From Rhodospirillaceae bacterium (GTDB taxonomy: Bacteria > Pseudomonadota > Alphaproteobacteria > UBA8366 > Aestuariispiraceae), in assembly GCA_002709955.1 (NCBI GenBank), contig PAQY01000022.1:1-64000 (forward strand): a DNA stretch of 64,000 nt, in the 5' to 3' direction. The notes below the pieces were generated by a model. The model was given only the letters and a program-made list of their open reading frames with translations, was not told where the DNA came from and did not search any database. Positions 44,388 through 55,109 of the stretch are shown here, piece after piece (the first letter of the stretch is position 1; each line of letters starts with the position of its first letter). The position numbers and the translations under genes are program-made.

Positions 44388-47027
44388 TCCTTTCAGGCGG
44401 ACACTGGGCGCACCGACCTCCCCCGTTGCGGTAAGCGATAACAGGGACCCGGTCTCCCCCGGGTTGTTTACTTTTATAGAGGCATTCAGGGTTTCCAGTC
44501 CGGGGGACAACCGGGCCTGCCCATCAGCAAACACCCCATCATTCCCTTGCAAACGCAGATTTGTGGTCAGCCCGTCTGGGGCCAGCACAATCTGTCCTGT
44601 CAACGGGCCAGGTTGACCAAAAGCCTGCTGAATATTGCGCCGCAGACGGCCCACATTGCCGACCTGCCCGCCCCCACGGGATCGCAGCACAAGGGATGCC
44701 GTACCGGTCACATCGATGGTCCCTGACAGGGTCGCAATGGCGGCATCCAACGCCGGACCGGTTCCGACCAGATCGCCTGTCAGAATCGCGGACCCATCGG
44801 GCACCAGCGGCAACCCCGCCCGCGCCGAAAACAGGCCCAGATCCACCATGCTGTCTTGCAGCGACACGGTCACATCCACTGAATCTTCCGTCCGCGTGGC
44901 GATGATGTCGCCGGTCACCCTCAATCCCGGCATTGCGGCGCTGGCACTTTTGCAAACAAAACCGCCGCTGCCATCGCCATCACATCCACCCGCCAGATCA
45001 AAAAGGGTCACGTCGTAGCCGCCCAGACTGCCATTGAAACTGCCGTCACTGACCGTCAGCTTAGGCATTAAACCCGGCGTAAAGACACCGTTCACCCGTG
45101 CATCACCCCCCGCACCCAGGACCTCAAACGCATATCCAACGCCGCGTTCCGGGGCCAGGGAAAGGTCCAATCGGGCCGATGTCTGTCCAAAGGACGCAAA
45201 GCTGGCCGCGCGCCGCGCGCCGACGCCAAAGGCCCCCAATATGCGATCCAGGGCGGGAATTTCAGCCGCCAGATGCGCATGACCGGCCTGCGCCGAATTC
45301 AGGGAAACCTGTCCCATAACCTGTGCCCCGGCCAGGTCCGCAATGGCCAAAGCCCCTTCAATGCCATCACCATCCTGTTGATTGCTGCGCAGATCCAGCG
45401 TGATGCCGGTTGCGGGAACACTGTTGAAGATCGCCCGGTCCAGGTACAGGGTGACGCTGTGCGGGCCAAGCCCCAACAGCGCCAAAATCTGTGTTATCGC
45501 CTCGGCCCCTGCCCCTGATGCCCCGTAACGATCAAGGTTCAGGGCGTCCCCCTGCAAGACGGCTTGCACCGATGGACCATCCCCGGCCCGGGATACAGAC
45601 ACGGCGCCCGCCCAAACCGTATCGTCCAGACGCCCCTTAATCTCCGTCAGTTCAAAGCCGCCTTTTGAAACCAATATCTTTGTAGTCGCATCAACAGCAC
45701 TGAACCGATCTGGCGGCAGGGTTTCCAACAGTGGCGTTAGCGCCGGCACACGCCAGTTCAGGACAGGGCGAATGTTACGGGCGATAAGACCGGCCTCCCC
45801 GTCAAACTGCCAGTCCTCTTCTTGCGCTGTGAAGGTCCCCAATACACTCAGGTCGGCATCGCCTGGCAGCGCAATACTGGCGCGATCAATGACCGCAATG
45901 CCGCCACCCGATGCAAATGATAAGGTCGCCTGACGCAGGGTTTGGTCTGGGAAGGCAATGGACCCTGCCCGCAACAGGGCAGTGACATCCACCCCCGAAA
46001 ACAGCCGAACACCCCGCATGAAATCCGTGACCAATTGGCTGCCATAGGTCCCAGCCTGGGCCGGATCCAGCCCCGTCAGATCCACCCGGGACAAGTCCAG
46101 TTTGATGTCCAGCGCCGGGCGCGACCCGGAAACCAGCGTCACGGTGCCTGCCCCGGTCACTTGACTGCTTTGCACATTCTCCAGCGTGAGCTTGAGGACA
46201 TTATCAGGGCTGGAGTCGATACGGGCATCAAGGGTCGCGGCCCCTTCGCCCAACAGACGGGTGATCGCATCCGCCTTCAGAGTGGACAGGAAGCCGACTT
46301 CTTCCAGCACCAGGGTTGCCTTGCCAGACCACCCCCCATTTTCCGTGGGACGCCCCTGGATCGCCAGATCACTGGCGCTGGGACCATGACCAACAGACAG
46401 GTTGACCGCGCCATCCATGCGGCCTTCCACTGAAATCCCCAATGGTTCATTCAGAACCCGCGCTTCACCATCAAAGGCATAAAGCCGTTGAGGGGCGGTC
46501 GCCTGATCCGCGCCAAGCGTTAAGCGCCCATTCACGGCCTCTAACTGATCCGGCAACCAATCAGGTCCATCCTGGAACCGCAAGCGCCCTTCCTCTATCA
46601 CAACGGAGGTCGCGCCGTCATATCGCCCGGTCGCAGCAAGGCGCAGGGGAAATTCCAGATCTGCCTCAACCAGTTCCAGATCTTCGGGGATCAATCGACC
46701 AAACAACAAGGCGCGGGGATTTAAGCTGCCGCGCAACCATCGGATCGCCCCGGTTACAGACTCGCCTGTAATTGCGATATCGGCGGCGGTAATGCGTGGC
46801 TGGGGCAAAATCTCAATCTGCAACCCACCGCGCAGAACAACTGTTACTCCCAATTGTTCCGAAATCAGGGACGCAACATCCGCCTTATAGGGGCTCCAAT
46901 CGATAAAGCGTGGCCCGACCCACAGTGACGCGATGACGGTCAGCATGATTGCGCCAGCCGACCATAGCCTGATGCGCCCCTTGCGTCTGCTCACACCGCG
47001 CGTTGGCGTATCTGCACCCTGCGCCAT
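44367..47027 (-). CDS. AsmA family protein
   Basis: An 886-residue inner-membrane-anchored periplasmic protein of the AsmA family. After a basic N-terminus (RRKGRIRLW) comes one membrane helix (about 24-40), then WSPYKADVASLISEQLGVTV, the AsmA/TamB-like start of a long beta-rich periplasmic part. The C-terminal AsmA domain (about 600-850) contains the repeated beta strands ending in RRNIQQAFGQPG. The family is linked to outer-membrane assembly and phospholipid transfer between membranes. It overlaps the tetR-like gene by 21 nt. Confidence 0.87.
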   Translation of the reverse strand: MAQGADTPTRGVSRRKGRIRLWSAGAIMLTVIASLWVGPRFIDWSPYKADVASLISEQLGVTVVLRGGLQIEILPQPRITAADIAITGESVTGAIRWLRGSLNPRALLFGRLIPEDLELVEADLEFPLRLAATGRYDGATSVVIEEGRLRFQDGPDWLPDQLEAVNGRLTLGADQATAPQRLYAFDGEARVLNEPLGISVEGRMDGAVNLSVGHGPSASDLAIQGRPTENGGWSGKATLVLEEVGFLSTLKADAITRLLGEGAATLDARIDSSPDNVLKLTLENVQSSQVTGAGTVTLVSGSRPALDIKLDLSRVDLTGLDPAQAGTYGSQLVTDFMRGVRLFSGVDVTALLRAGSIAFPDQTLRQATLSFASGGGIAVIDRASIALPGDADLSVLGTFTAQEEDWQFDGEAGLIARNIRPVLNWRVPALTPLLETLPPDRFSAVDATTKILVSKGGFELTEIKGRLDDTVWAGAVSVSRAGDGPSVQAVLQGDALNLDRYGASGAGAEAITQILALLGLGPHSVTLYLDRAIFNSVPATGITLDLRSNQQDGDGIEGALAIADLAGAQVMGQVSLNSAQAGHAHLAAEIPALDRILGAFGVGARRAASFASFGQTSARLDLSLAPERGVGYAFEVLGAGGDARVNGVFTPGLMPKLTVSDGSFNGSLGGYDVTLFDLAGGCDGDGSGGFVCKSASAAMPGLRVTGDIIATRTEDSVDVTVSLQDSMVDLGLFSARAGLPLVPDGSAILTGDLVGTGPALDAAIATLSGTIDVTGTASLVLRSRGGGQVGNVGRLRRNIQQAFGQPGPLTGQIVLAPDGLTTNLRLQGNDGVFADGQARLSPGLETLNASIKVNNPGETGSLLSLTATGEVGAPSVRLKGSWLRAQ

Positions 47028-47139
47028 ATATAAAGCCCCCTTTACCCAAACCGGAATACCTTTCGCAGGTCTGCCTAGACGTGGTCAATAGGAAGCGATT
47101 AAAGTAAAACGGTGACCTATGGATAAAAGAGGGCATTCA

Positions 47140-47316
47140 ATGGCTGATATCGTGAATTTGAGGACTGCCCGCAAACAAAAGGCCCGTAGCCTGAAAGAAG
47201 CGAAAGCAGATGCCAATCGGGCAAAACATGGCATATCCACGAAAACCCGATGCCTGGATAGCGCAAAGGCGCAGCGGGAATCGCATCAGCTGGATGGAAA
47301 AAAGCTCGTGGATTGA
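47140..47316 (+). CDS. DUF4169 family small protein
   Basis: A 58-residue basic protein typical of Alphaproteobacteria. The core is ADIVNLRTARKQKARSLKEA, followed by KADANRAKHGISTKTR. ATG 47140 follows GAGGGC and gives the family N-terminus; the frame is open seven codons further. The function is unknown. The next gene downstream is a potassium/proton antiporter. Confidence 0.8.
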   Translation: MADIVNLRTARKQKARSLKEAKADANRAKHGISTKTRCLDSAKAQRESHQLDGKKLVD

Positions 47317-47364
47317 AGGATTTAACGCTATCGCCCCGGCAAAAGCGTGGTAAGCTGAGACATT

Positions 47365-48969
47365 ATGCACGGAATCTCTGATATCACTGGAATTGCAATC
47401 GTAGCCGTCGCTGCCATGGTGTGCGGCATGGCGATGGTGCGCCTGCGTCAACCGGCCATCATCGGTTATATATTCGCGGGTTTGATCCTGGGGCCAAACG
47501 GCCTGTCGCTGGTCGAAAACCGCGAAACCATCGATCTATTGGCCCAATTGGGCGTGATCATGCTGCTGTTCTTCATCGGCATGGAACTCAGCCTGCGCAG
47601 TTTTCGCACGATCTGGAAGGTCGCGATCATCTCCGCCCTGGCACAGATCGGATTGTCCGTGGGGGCGCTTTACATCCTGGGTGGATTGTTTGACTGGCCG
47701 GTCGAATGGGCCATTCTGTTTGGCTTCTGCCTCGCGCTTTCCTCCACCGCCGTTGCGGTAAAGGTCTTGGAAGAAACCGGGGAACTGCGCAACAATACCG
47801 GACGCCTGACAGTTGGCATTCTGATCGCCCAGGATCTGGCGGTCGCGCCCATGCTGGTTGTAATCTCCAATATGTCCGCTCAGAACGAAGGCGGCATGAT
47901 CCATATGATTGTGGAAGTGTCGCTGTCCATCGGGATACTGCTTGCAATCATCCTTTTCCTGACGCGGCGATCCAAGGTCAATCTGCCGTTTCACAAGATT
48001 GTCAGCCCCAATTCGGACCTGAAACCGCTGGCGGCGCTGACCTTCTGTTTTGGCTTTGCCACAATCGCTGGGATCATTGGTCTTTCGCCCGCCTTTGGGG
48101 CGTTTCTGGCTGGCCTTATCGTGGGCAACAGCGCACAGCGACAAGAAGTTCATGAGAATGCCGGACCAATCCAGGCCATTCTGATCATGGTCTTCTTTCT
48201 GTCCATCGGCCTGTTGATTGATCTGCCCTTCGTTTGGGAGAATATCTGGCTGATCCTGGGCCTGTTGCTGTTTGTGATTATTTTCAAAACCGCCCTGAAT
48301 GTCCTGATCCTGCGTTTGCAGGGACAAAGCTGGCAGACCGCCTTTTCCGTCTCTCTGGTGATCGGACAATTGGGGGAGTTTTCCTTTGTCATGGCGGCGC
48401 TGGCATCGTCCGTTGCCGTGATCAGCGAGGAAATCCACAAGATGATCGTGGCGCTGACGGTGATTTCCTTGATTGTCAGCCCCCTCATGTTTGACCTGAA
48501 CCGACGGATCAAACACCGCGCAGCAAGCCGTATTTCCAGTGTGGGGGCCTTGTTCCGGTTTGCGTATTTCCGCGAATGGCAGGTCACCAAACGCGCATCG
48601 CGCGCCTGTTACGGCGGGGCGTTCCAGGTTGCGACCTGGACCCAGTTGCGATTGGAAAAACTGCGGCGGGATGTTGGCAAAAAGCTGGACGCCAGTAATG
48701 CGCAAAATCGCATTGGCGGAACCATAGATGGCGCTGCCACCACCGTCATTGCCGATGCGGAAATGGATGAACAGCCACCGACGAAAACAAAATCACCCCC
48801 ACAAACAACAGCCAAAGCAAAAGCATCTAGCGCAAAATCGACGGCTGCAACAGCGCCCAAGACGTCCGATGGCAAGGCCAGCCCAGCAAAGGCGGCAAAG
48901 CCTGCGGCGCGCGCCCCTACTGACGCCTCTAACTCTGACGCCTCTGACCCCGATAAGGACGATGCCTGA
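47365..48969 (+). CDS. CPA2 cation:proton antiporter (KefB/KefC type)
   Basis: A 534-residue membrane antiporter with 12-13 helices. CPA2 motifs are GYIFAGLILGPNG, FFIGMELSLRSFRTIWK, ALSSTAVAVKVLEE and GQLGEFSFVMAALA. Unlike KefB/KefC it has no TrkA-N regulatory domain. Instead the C-terminal 140 residues are soluble and end in a Lys/Ala/Pro/Thr-rich tract (for example KSTAATAPKTSDGKASPAKA). The tail is odd for the family and may be disordered. The gene overlaps rnhB by 8 nt. Confidence 0.87.
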   Translation: MHGISDITGIAIVAVAAMVCGMAMVRLRQPAIIGYIFAGLILGPNGLSLVENRETIDLLAQLGVIMLLFFIGMELSLRSFRTIWKVAIISALAQIGLSVGALYILGGLFDWPVEWAILFGFCLALSSTAVAVKVLEETGELRNNTGRLTVGILIAQDLAVAPMLVVISNMSAQNEGGMIHMIVEVSLSIGILLAIILFLTRRSKVNLPFHKIVSPNSDLKPLAALTFCFGFATIAGIIGLSPAFGAFLAGLIVGNSAQRQEVHENAGPIQAILIMVFFLSIGLLIDLPFVWENIWLILGLLLFVIIFKTALNVLILRLQGQSWQTAFSVSLVIGQLGEFSFVMAALASSVAVISEEIHKMIVALTVISLIVSPLMFDLNRRIKHRAASRISSVGALFRFAYFREWQVTKRASRACYGGAFQVATWTQLRLEKLRRDVGKKLDASNAQNRIGGTIDGAATTVIADAEMDEQPPTKTKSPPQTTAKAKASSAKSTAATAPKTSDGKASPAKAAKPAARAPTDASNSDASDPDKDDA

Positions 48970-49617
48970 CCTTTCCTTTGAACGCGCCCTGATTGATGAT
49001 ATCGGCGTGACAGGCCCCTGCCCGATTGTGGGGCTGGACGAGGTTGGACGCGGCCCCTGGGCCGGGCCTGTCATCGCCTGTGCCGTTGTCCTGCCTGATC
49101 CATTGCGGGATGATGCGGGGCTGCCCCTGTCGATCGTATCCATGATCGACGATTCCAAGAAAGTGACGGCGGCCCGTCGGGACGCGCTGTATGAATTATT
49201 ATGTGCGACCGTCCCCTATGGTTTGGGATCCGCCAGCGCGCAGGAAATCGATGATTTGAATATTCTGCAAGCCAGTCTGCTGGCCATGCGGCGTGCATTA
49301 TCAGCCCTGCCCGTTCCGGTCATGGGTGCCCTTGTCGATGGCAATCGTGACCCCAGACTGTGCCTGCCAACCCGACTGATTGTGAAGGGGGACAGTCATT
49401 CCCTATCCATCGCCGCGGCCTCGATCATCGCCAAGGTCCATCGCGATCGTTTGATGGGGGACCTGGCGCGGGACTATCCTGCCTATGGCTGGGAGCGGAA
49501 TATGGGGTATGGCACCAAGGCGCATCAAGACGGCATAAAAACATCGGGTGTCACACCGCATCATCGCAAATCCTTTGCCCCGATCCGCGCGCAATTGGAA
49601 AGTAAGATCAAGATATA

Positions 49618-49618
<1 letters not shown>
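48962..49618 (+). CDS. rnhB: Ribonuclease HII
   Basis: A 218-residue RNase HII that removes RNA and single ribonucleotides from DNA. The four acidic residues are in GLDEVGRGPWAGP (D and E), ALVDGNRDP and AKVHRDRL. The DDSKKVT motif also fits. ATG 48962 is inside the 3' end of the antiporter gene (8-nt overlap), which rules out the 78-codon longer frame. It is directly followed by the ccrM promoter. Confidence 0.96.
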
Positions 49619-50829
<1,211 letters not shown>

Positions 50830-50940
50830 TCACCGAACCTTGCATGGTCTTGGTCACCCGAAGCAATCCGCGCCGTTGTGATCCAAGGCCATGCACGCCT
50901 GCGTATCCCCTAGCAGTGATATGTAATTGGGATACGACAG

Positions 50941-51393
50941 ATGACTGTTCGCCGGGTGGTATATTTTTCACGGTCCATGACCGGACCGTCTGAAAAAGAC
51001 ATAGCCACAATTCTGGACGTAAGCCGCCGCAACAATCGGCGAGACGGCGTAACCGGCTTACTATTGCACTTACAGGGCGTTTTCGCGCAAGTTCTGGAAG
51101 GAACGCCTGAAAGAATTGACGCGGCCTTGCAGCGCATCAAAGACGATCCCCGCCATACCCATTTAACAATCCTGACAGACGAAACTGTCGCGCATCCGGT
51201 TTTTACCGATTGGTCGATGGCCTATATCGACACCAATGTCTCAGAACTGCTGTCCATAGCGGGCCTGAAAGGCGTGGAAGACGCGATGGAGGCTTTTGCA
51301 AATTGCAGCCCAGATGCCACGCCTGCGGTTCTGGATCAGACGCTGAACGGTCTTTCCCTTCAATTGCACAGCACATCTTCCACCCAGCATTAA
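50941..51393 (+). CDS. BLUF-domain blue-light photoreceptor
   Basis: A 150-residue short BLUF protein that binds FAD and senses blue light. The signature residues are Tyr8 (RRVVYFSRS), Asn32 (SRRNNRRDGVTGLLL), Gln50 (VFAQVLEG) and Trp91/Met93 (TDWSMAY), at the same numbers as in Slr1694. The C-terminal part (about 97-150) is a helical cap with no output domain, so signalling must go through a partner. Its end overlaps the convergent LysR gene by 4 nt. Confidence 0.93.
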   Translation: MTVRRVVYFSRSMTGPSEKDIATILDVSRRNNRRDGVTGLLLHLQGVFAQVLEGTPERIDAALQRIKDDPRHTHLTILTDETVAHPVFTDWSMAYIDTNVSELLSIAGLKGVEDAMEAFANCSPDATPAVLDQTLNGLSLQLHSTSSTQH

Positions 51394-52304
51394 AAGTCAG
51401 GGGGGACCTTCCCCAGTTCCTCATAAAGCCAGTTCCGGAATGCCGATATTTTTGAATCGGCCAAAGCGCCTTTGCGCATCAACAGGCGATACCGCATCGA
51501 AGACTGTTCGGGCATGCCAAAGGGCGCAACCAGGATCCCTGACTTCAATTCATTTTCAATCAGAACAGATCGCCCGATCATGATACCGCGTCCAGCAATA
51601 CAGCTTTGAACAATCATATGACTGTCGCTGAAACGCGGCCCCCGGGCGACATCGACCCCGGTAACATTTTGTTTTGCCAGGAACCCTTTCCATTCCAACA
51701 ACTGGCCCTGCAGGGCATCGGCATCGTGCAGCAACGTATGATGCGCAATATCAGCATATGATCTCAAAGGGCGGGCCGGATCGTTCAGCGTTTCCGGGCT
51801 GCAAACGACGCCCAGATCATCAGCACCCAATTCTTCGACATGCAGATCGGGATAATTCCCAAAGCCATAGCGAATTGCGATGTCTACATCTTCCGTCTCC
51901 AGATCGACAACGCGGTCAAAGGTCGCCAGCATCACATCAATACCTGGATTGGCCACATAGAACCGGTGTAAACGCGGGGCCAGCCACAGCGCCCCGAATG
52001 ACGATAGGCAGGTTACCGTCAGTGTCCGGTTGGCTTGCCCGGAAACAATCGCCCGCGACGCCTGATCTATGATGTCCAATGCCTGGGTCAATTGGGGCAG
52101 ATAACTGCGCGCGATATCGGTTTGCATCAATCCCTGCGGCAACCGTCGAAACAAGGGCTGACCCAGCCAGGCTTCTAATTGTTTAACCTGCTGACTGATC
52201 GCAGAGGGCGTCACCGCCAATTCATCCGCAGCCACGACAAAGCTGTCATGCCGGGCAGCGGCCTCAAAGGCGCGAACCGCTTTCAAAGGGGGAAGTCGCC
52301 GCAT
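51390..52304 (-). CDS. LysR family regulator, GcvA-like
   Basis: A 304-residue LysR-type regulator. The HTH is LPPLKAVRAFEAAARHDSFV, then AADELAVTPSAISQQVKQLE and WLGQPLFRR. The effector domain (about 95-300) includes SFGALWLAPRLHRFYVANPG and DVDIAIRYGFG, common in the GcvA/AmpR group. ATG 52304 has GGAG 6 nt upstream; a TTG 4 codons earlier is the alternative. It is divergent from the small DUF1127 gene over about 130 bp, which may be its target. Confidence 0.87.
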   Translation of the reverse strand: MRRLPPLKAVRAFEAAARHDSFVVAADELAVTPSAISQQVKQLEAWLGQPLFRRLPQGLMQTDIARSYLPQLTQALDIIDQASRAIVSGQANRTLTVTCLSSFGALWLAPRLHRFYVANPGIDVMLATFDRVVDLETEDVDIAIRYGFGNYPDLHVEELGADDLGVVCSPETLNDPARPLRSYADIAHHTLLHDADALQGQLLEWKGFLAKQNVTGVDVARGPRFSDSHMIVQSCIAGRGIMIGRSVLIENELKSGILVAPFGMPEQSSMRYRLLMRKGALADSKISAFRNWLYEELGKVPPDF

Positions 52305-52434
52305 CTCACACTCCAATTGAGTTAGATTTTCTTAGCCTAAGGGCTCAATCTTCGCGTTTGCGAGCAAACAGGGCAACCCCTATTTTGAGTTTCAAGAGAG
52401 CCCGGAATCAAGATTTTCAAACGGAGTGACGATC

Positions 52435-52647
52435 ATGAGTGATGCGTTATACCACACCACTTATACCGGCTATGCCCATCAGATGACTCGCGATGGCCTG
52501 ACCCTGGGTGGGTTGATCAAAATTTGGCATTTTCGCTGGAAAAGCCGCCGACAGCTGGAAACCATGACCGATGAACAACTGGCAGATATCGGCCTGACAC
52601 ATACGGAAATGCTGGTGGAAGCGATCAAACCATTCTGGGTGAAATGA
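52435..52647 (+). CDS. DUF1127 family small protein
   Basis: A 70-residue DUF1127 (YjiS-like) protein. The C-terminal half has the family core WHFRWKSRRQLETMTDEQLA, then DIGLTHTEMLVEA. ATG 52435 has ACGGAG 9 nt upstream. Related small proteins influence RNA or phosphate metabolism in some Alphaproteobacteria, but no function can be given here. It is monocistronic, ended by a clear terminator. Confidence 0.85.
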   Translation: MSDALYHTTYTGYAHQMTRDGLTLGGLIKIWHFRWKSRRQLETMTDEQLADIGLTHTEMLVEAIKPFWVK

Positions 52648-52691
52648 GCCACAGGCGGCCCCCTATCCGCTGAAAGCCATATCACTCAGAT

Positions 52692-52718
52692 AGGCCGGGA
52701 CAAACATCCCGGCCTTTT
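52692..52718 (+). terminator. Rho-independent terminator
   Basis: Arms AGGCCGGGA (52692-52700) and TCCCGGCCT (52707-52715) with a 6-nt loop are followed by TTTATTTG. It ends the DUF1127 transcript, and probably also the convergent flavoenzyme gene. Confidence 0.9.
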
Positions 52719-52728
52719 ATTTGTTCCA

Positions 52729-54135
52729 TCACAGACTTAGAATTTTTCCTGGGTTCATGATGTTATCTGGGTCCAGCGCCTTCTTTACCTGGCGCATCAC
52801 CGCAACGGCATCACCGTGTTCTGCGGTCAGGAAATGCATTTTGCCATAGCCGATGCCGTGCTCTCCGGTACAGGTGCCCCCATAGGAGATTGCGCGGTGG
52901 TTCATCCGTTCCACCAGGGCCTTAGCCCGCCCCAATTCTTCCTGATCATCCGGATCGAACATCAGGCACAGGTGATAATTGCCATCGCCAACATGCCCGA
53001 CAATCGGCGCATACAGCCCGGAATCCTGAATATCCCGCTTGGTGTCCAGAATACAGTCCGCCAGTTTTGAGATCGGCACACAGGCATCCGTCGCCATGCC
53101 CTTCTTACCTGGAACAGCCGCACAGGCGGCATAGAATGCGTTGTGCCGCGCCTCCCACAGGGTCGTGCGTTCTTCCTGGGTCGCGGCATATTGAAAGGCG
53201 CTGCCGCCATGTTCTGCGGATAGTTCCTGAACCTGTTGTGCCTGTTCCTGGGTGCTGGCCTCTGTCCCATGAAATTCAAAGAACAGGGTCACCTTCGGCT
53301 CAAAATTCTCCAGCTTGGAATAGCGGATACAGGCATCCATCTGAACCTCGTCCAGCAGTTCTATCCGCGCAACGGGAATGCCCAATTGGATGGTCAGGAT
53401 CACCGTATTGACCGCGCTTTCCAGATCCGGAAATTGACACACCGCGGAACGGATGGATTCTGGAATGCCATACAGGCGTAACTGCACCTCCGTGATGACG
53501 CCCAGGGTTCCCTCTGCCCCTACGAACAGACGCGTTAAATCATATCCAGCCGCAGATTTGCGCGCCCGTCCCCCGGTCTTGATGATCCGGCCATCGGCAG
53601 TCACCACCGTCAGGCCCATCACATTTTCCCGCATCGTGCCATAGCGTACCGCATTGGTGCCCGATGCACGGGTGGACGCCATGCCGCCCAAGGACGCATT
53701 GGCACCGGGATCGATGGGGAAGAACAGCCCTGTATCGCGCAGGTCTTCATTCAACTGCTTGCGCGTCACACCGGCCTGCACGCGACAATCCAGATCTTCT
53801 GCATTCACTTCCAGCAATTTGTTCATGCCGGACAGGTCCAGGCTGACGCCGCCTTTCAGGGCCGCGACATGGCCTTCCAAGGAGGTGCCAGTACCAAAGG
53901 GGACCACGGGTACTTTATGCTCCGCACAGATCCGAACCACCTCTGCCACGTCTTCTGTGGTTTCGGCAAAGACAACAAGATCCGGTGGCGCGGACGGGTA
54001 CCAGCCCTCCCCCCGGCCATGCTGATCACAGATCGCCTGACCGCTGGTGGCGCGCTCTCCAAAGCGCTGTCGCAGAATATCCAATGCAGGATTGTCGCTA
54101 AACCCGCTGCCAACCCGTTCCAATGCGGCCGCCAT
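52729..54135 (-). CDS. FAD-linked D-lactate dehydrogenase/glycolate oxidase-like protein
   Basis: A 468-residue FAD-binding oxidoreductase of the GlcD/D-LDH (cytochrome-linked) type. The PCMH FAD part has PVVPFGTGTSLEGHVAA, DPGANASLGGMASTRASGTN and GAEGTLGVITE. The C-terminal FAD-oxidase part has PIVGHVGDGNYH and CTGEHGIGYGK, including the conserved His residues. Length and motifs fit mitochondrial/bacterial LDHD. ATG 54135 has AAGGGG 6 nt upstream; GTG 54177 is open in frame. No GlcE/GlcF partners are adjacent, so it is probably a single-subunit D-2-hydroxyacid dehydrogenase. Confidence 0.88.
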   Translation of the reverse strand: MAAALERVGSGFSDNPALDILRQRFGERATSGQAICDQHGRGEGWYPSAPPDLVVFAETTEDVAEVVRICAEHKVPVVPFGTGTSLEGHVAALKGGVSLDLSGMNKLLEVNAEDLDCRVQAGVTRKQLNEDLRDTGLFFPIDPGANASLGGMASTRASGTNAVRYGTMRENVMGLTVVTADGRIIKTGGRARKSAAGYDLTRLFVGAEGTLGVITEVQLRLYGIPESIRSAVCQFPDLESAVNTVILTIQLGIPVARIELLDEVQMDACIRYSKLENFEPKVTLFFEFHGTEASTQEQAQQVQELSAEHGGSAFQYAATQEERTTLWEARHNAFYAACAAVPGKKGMATDACVPISKLADCILDTKRDIQDSGLYAPIVGHVGDGNYHLCLMFDPDDQEELGRAKALVERMNHRAISYGGTCTGEHGIGYGKMHFLTAEHGDAVAVMRQVKKALDPDNIMNPGKILSL

Positions 54136-54352
54136 ATCCATCCCCTTAGAAAAATTTTGGGCGTCGTGTCCTTGCACAACTGGGGCCAGCTATACCATGT
54201 AACAGGCAGGCCGACAAAACCGAAACATGCGGTGAACTGAGCAGCTGCGACACATCAACCGTTGTCACATAACAAATTCACGATAAGGTGCTAATCTTTC
54301 GTGACGCGCGACCTCGTGCTTTCAAAAACCCTGGTAAACCGCATAAGATTGT

Positions 54353-55009
54353 ATGGCAGAGATCGAGCCCACAAATCATACGTCCCCGCCGGATCCGGAG
54401 CCAAAACCACGTCGCGTGAAGGGGCTGGCGCGTCTGTTGCGCTATCGCTTGATCATCCCGATAGCCAGGGGGCGCCATAATGGCGTCGTCACGGCGCGCG
54501 GAACCGCCATCGGCCTGTTCTTTGGCCTAACCCCGACCGTTGGCATCCAGATGCCCATGATCCTGGTTTTCTGGGCCATGGCAAAATGGCTGAAGCCGAA
54601 ATGGAAGTTCAATCTTCTGGTCGCCCTGGCCTGGACCTGGCCGACCAATGTGCTGACCGCGCCGGCCTATTACTATCTGTGCCTGATGACTGGGCGGTTG
54701 TTGATGGGCGAAACGACGTCTTTAGGCTTTGATGCGTTCCGTGCCCATATCGAAGGCGTTCTGGCCCAGGATTCCAGTTTCCTGGATTCGCTATGGGTTT
54801 ATACGGTGGAGATCTTCCGCACCTGGGGTGTGCCGCTGTTTCTGGGATGCATTCCCTGGACCATCGCTGGAACCTGGGCAGGCTTTGTCCTGACCATGAA
54901 ATTCACGGAAAAACTGCGGGCCCAGCAACGCCGCCAGACTTTGAAACGGCGACAGCGTTTGGCCCGCAAACGCGCGGCCCAAGAGCGCGCCCGCGCCGCC
55001 CAGCTTTAA
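54353..55009 (+). CDS. DUF2062 domain-containing membrane protein
   Basis: A 218-residue inner-membrane protein. Two or three helices (about 50-80, 90-115 and 155-180) carry the DUF2062 stretch TARGTAIGLFFGLTPTVGIQ, then LAWTWPTNVLTAPAYYYLC. The C-terminus is a very basic coiled coil (QQRRQTLKRRQRLARKR) ending in RARAAQL. The function of DUF2062 is unknown; some are fused to glycosyltransferases. The last codons and stop are duplicated by a 29-bp tandem repeat. Confidence 0.85.
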   Translation: MAEIEPTNHTSPPDPEPKPRRVKGLARLLRYRLIIPIARGRHNGVVTARGTAIGLFFGLTPTVGIQMPMILVFWAMAKWLKPKWKFNLLVALAWTWPTNVLTAPAYYYLCLMTGRLLMGETTSLGFDAFRAHIEGVLAQDSSFLDSLWVYTVEIFRTWGVPLFLGCIPWTIAGTWAGFVLTMKFTEKLRAQQRRQTLKRRQRLARKRAAQERARAAQL

Positions 55010-55048
55010 TCATGCGCGCCCGCGCCGCCCAGCTTTAATCATGCGCGC
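54985..55048. repeat. 29-bp tandem duplication across the DUF2062 stop codon
   Basis: The unit GCGCGCCCGCGCCGCCCAGC followed by TTTAATCAT occurs at 54985-55013 and again exactly at 55014-55042, and a third partial GCGCGC follows. The first copy encodes RARAAQL and the stop. The second is untranslated. It is a recent exact duplication, as no change has built up. Confidence 0.92.
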
Positions 55049-55081
55049 TAAGTCAGCCCCGTGATCATCATCAATTAATTC

Positions 55082-55109
55082 TTGACATGTTCTCTTTAAT
55101 GGCTAGCAT
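55082..55109 (+). promoter_or_regulatory. Sigma-70-like promoter upstream of the 742-residue protein
   Basis: TTGACA (55082-55087) and TAGCAT (55104-55109) with a 16-nt spacer, in an AT-rich stretch. It lies 210 bp upstream of the next gene, leaving a long leader that contains a palindromic repeat at 55266-55292. Confidence 0.55.

Noticed and set aside
47536-48705. 389-codon minus-strand frame opposite the antiporter
   Set aside because: Antisense shadow; the product is Gln/Asp/His-rich with no membrane or catalytic features.
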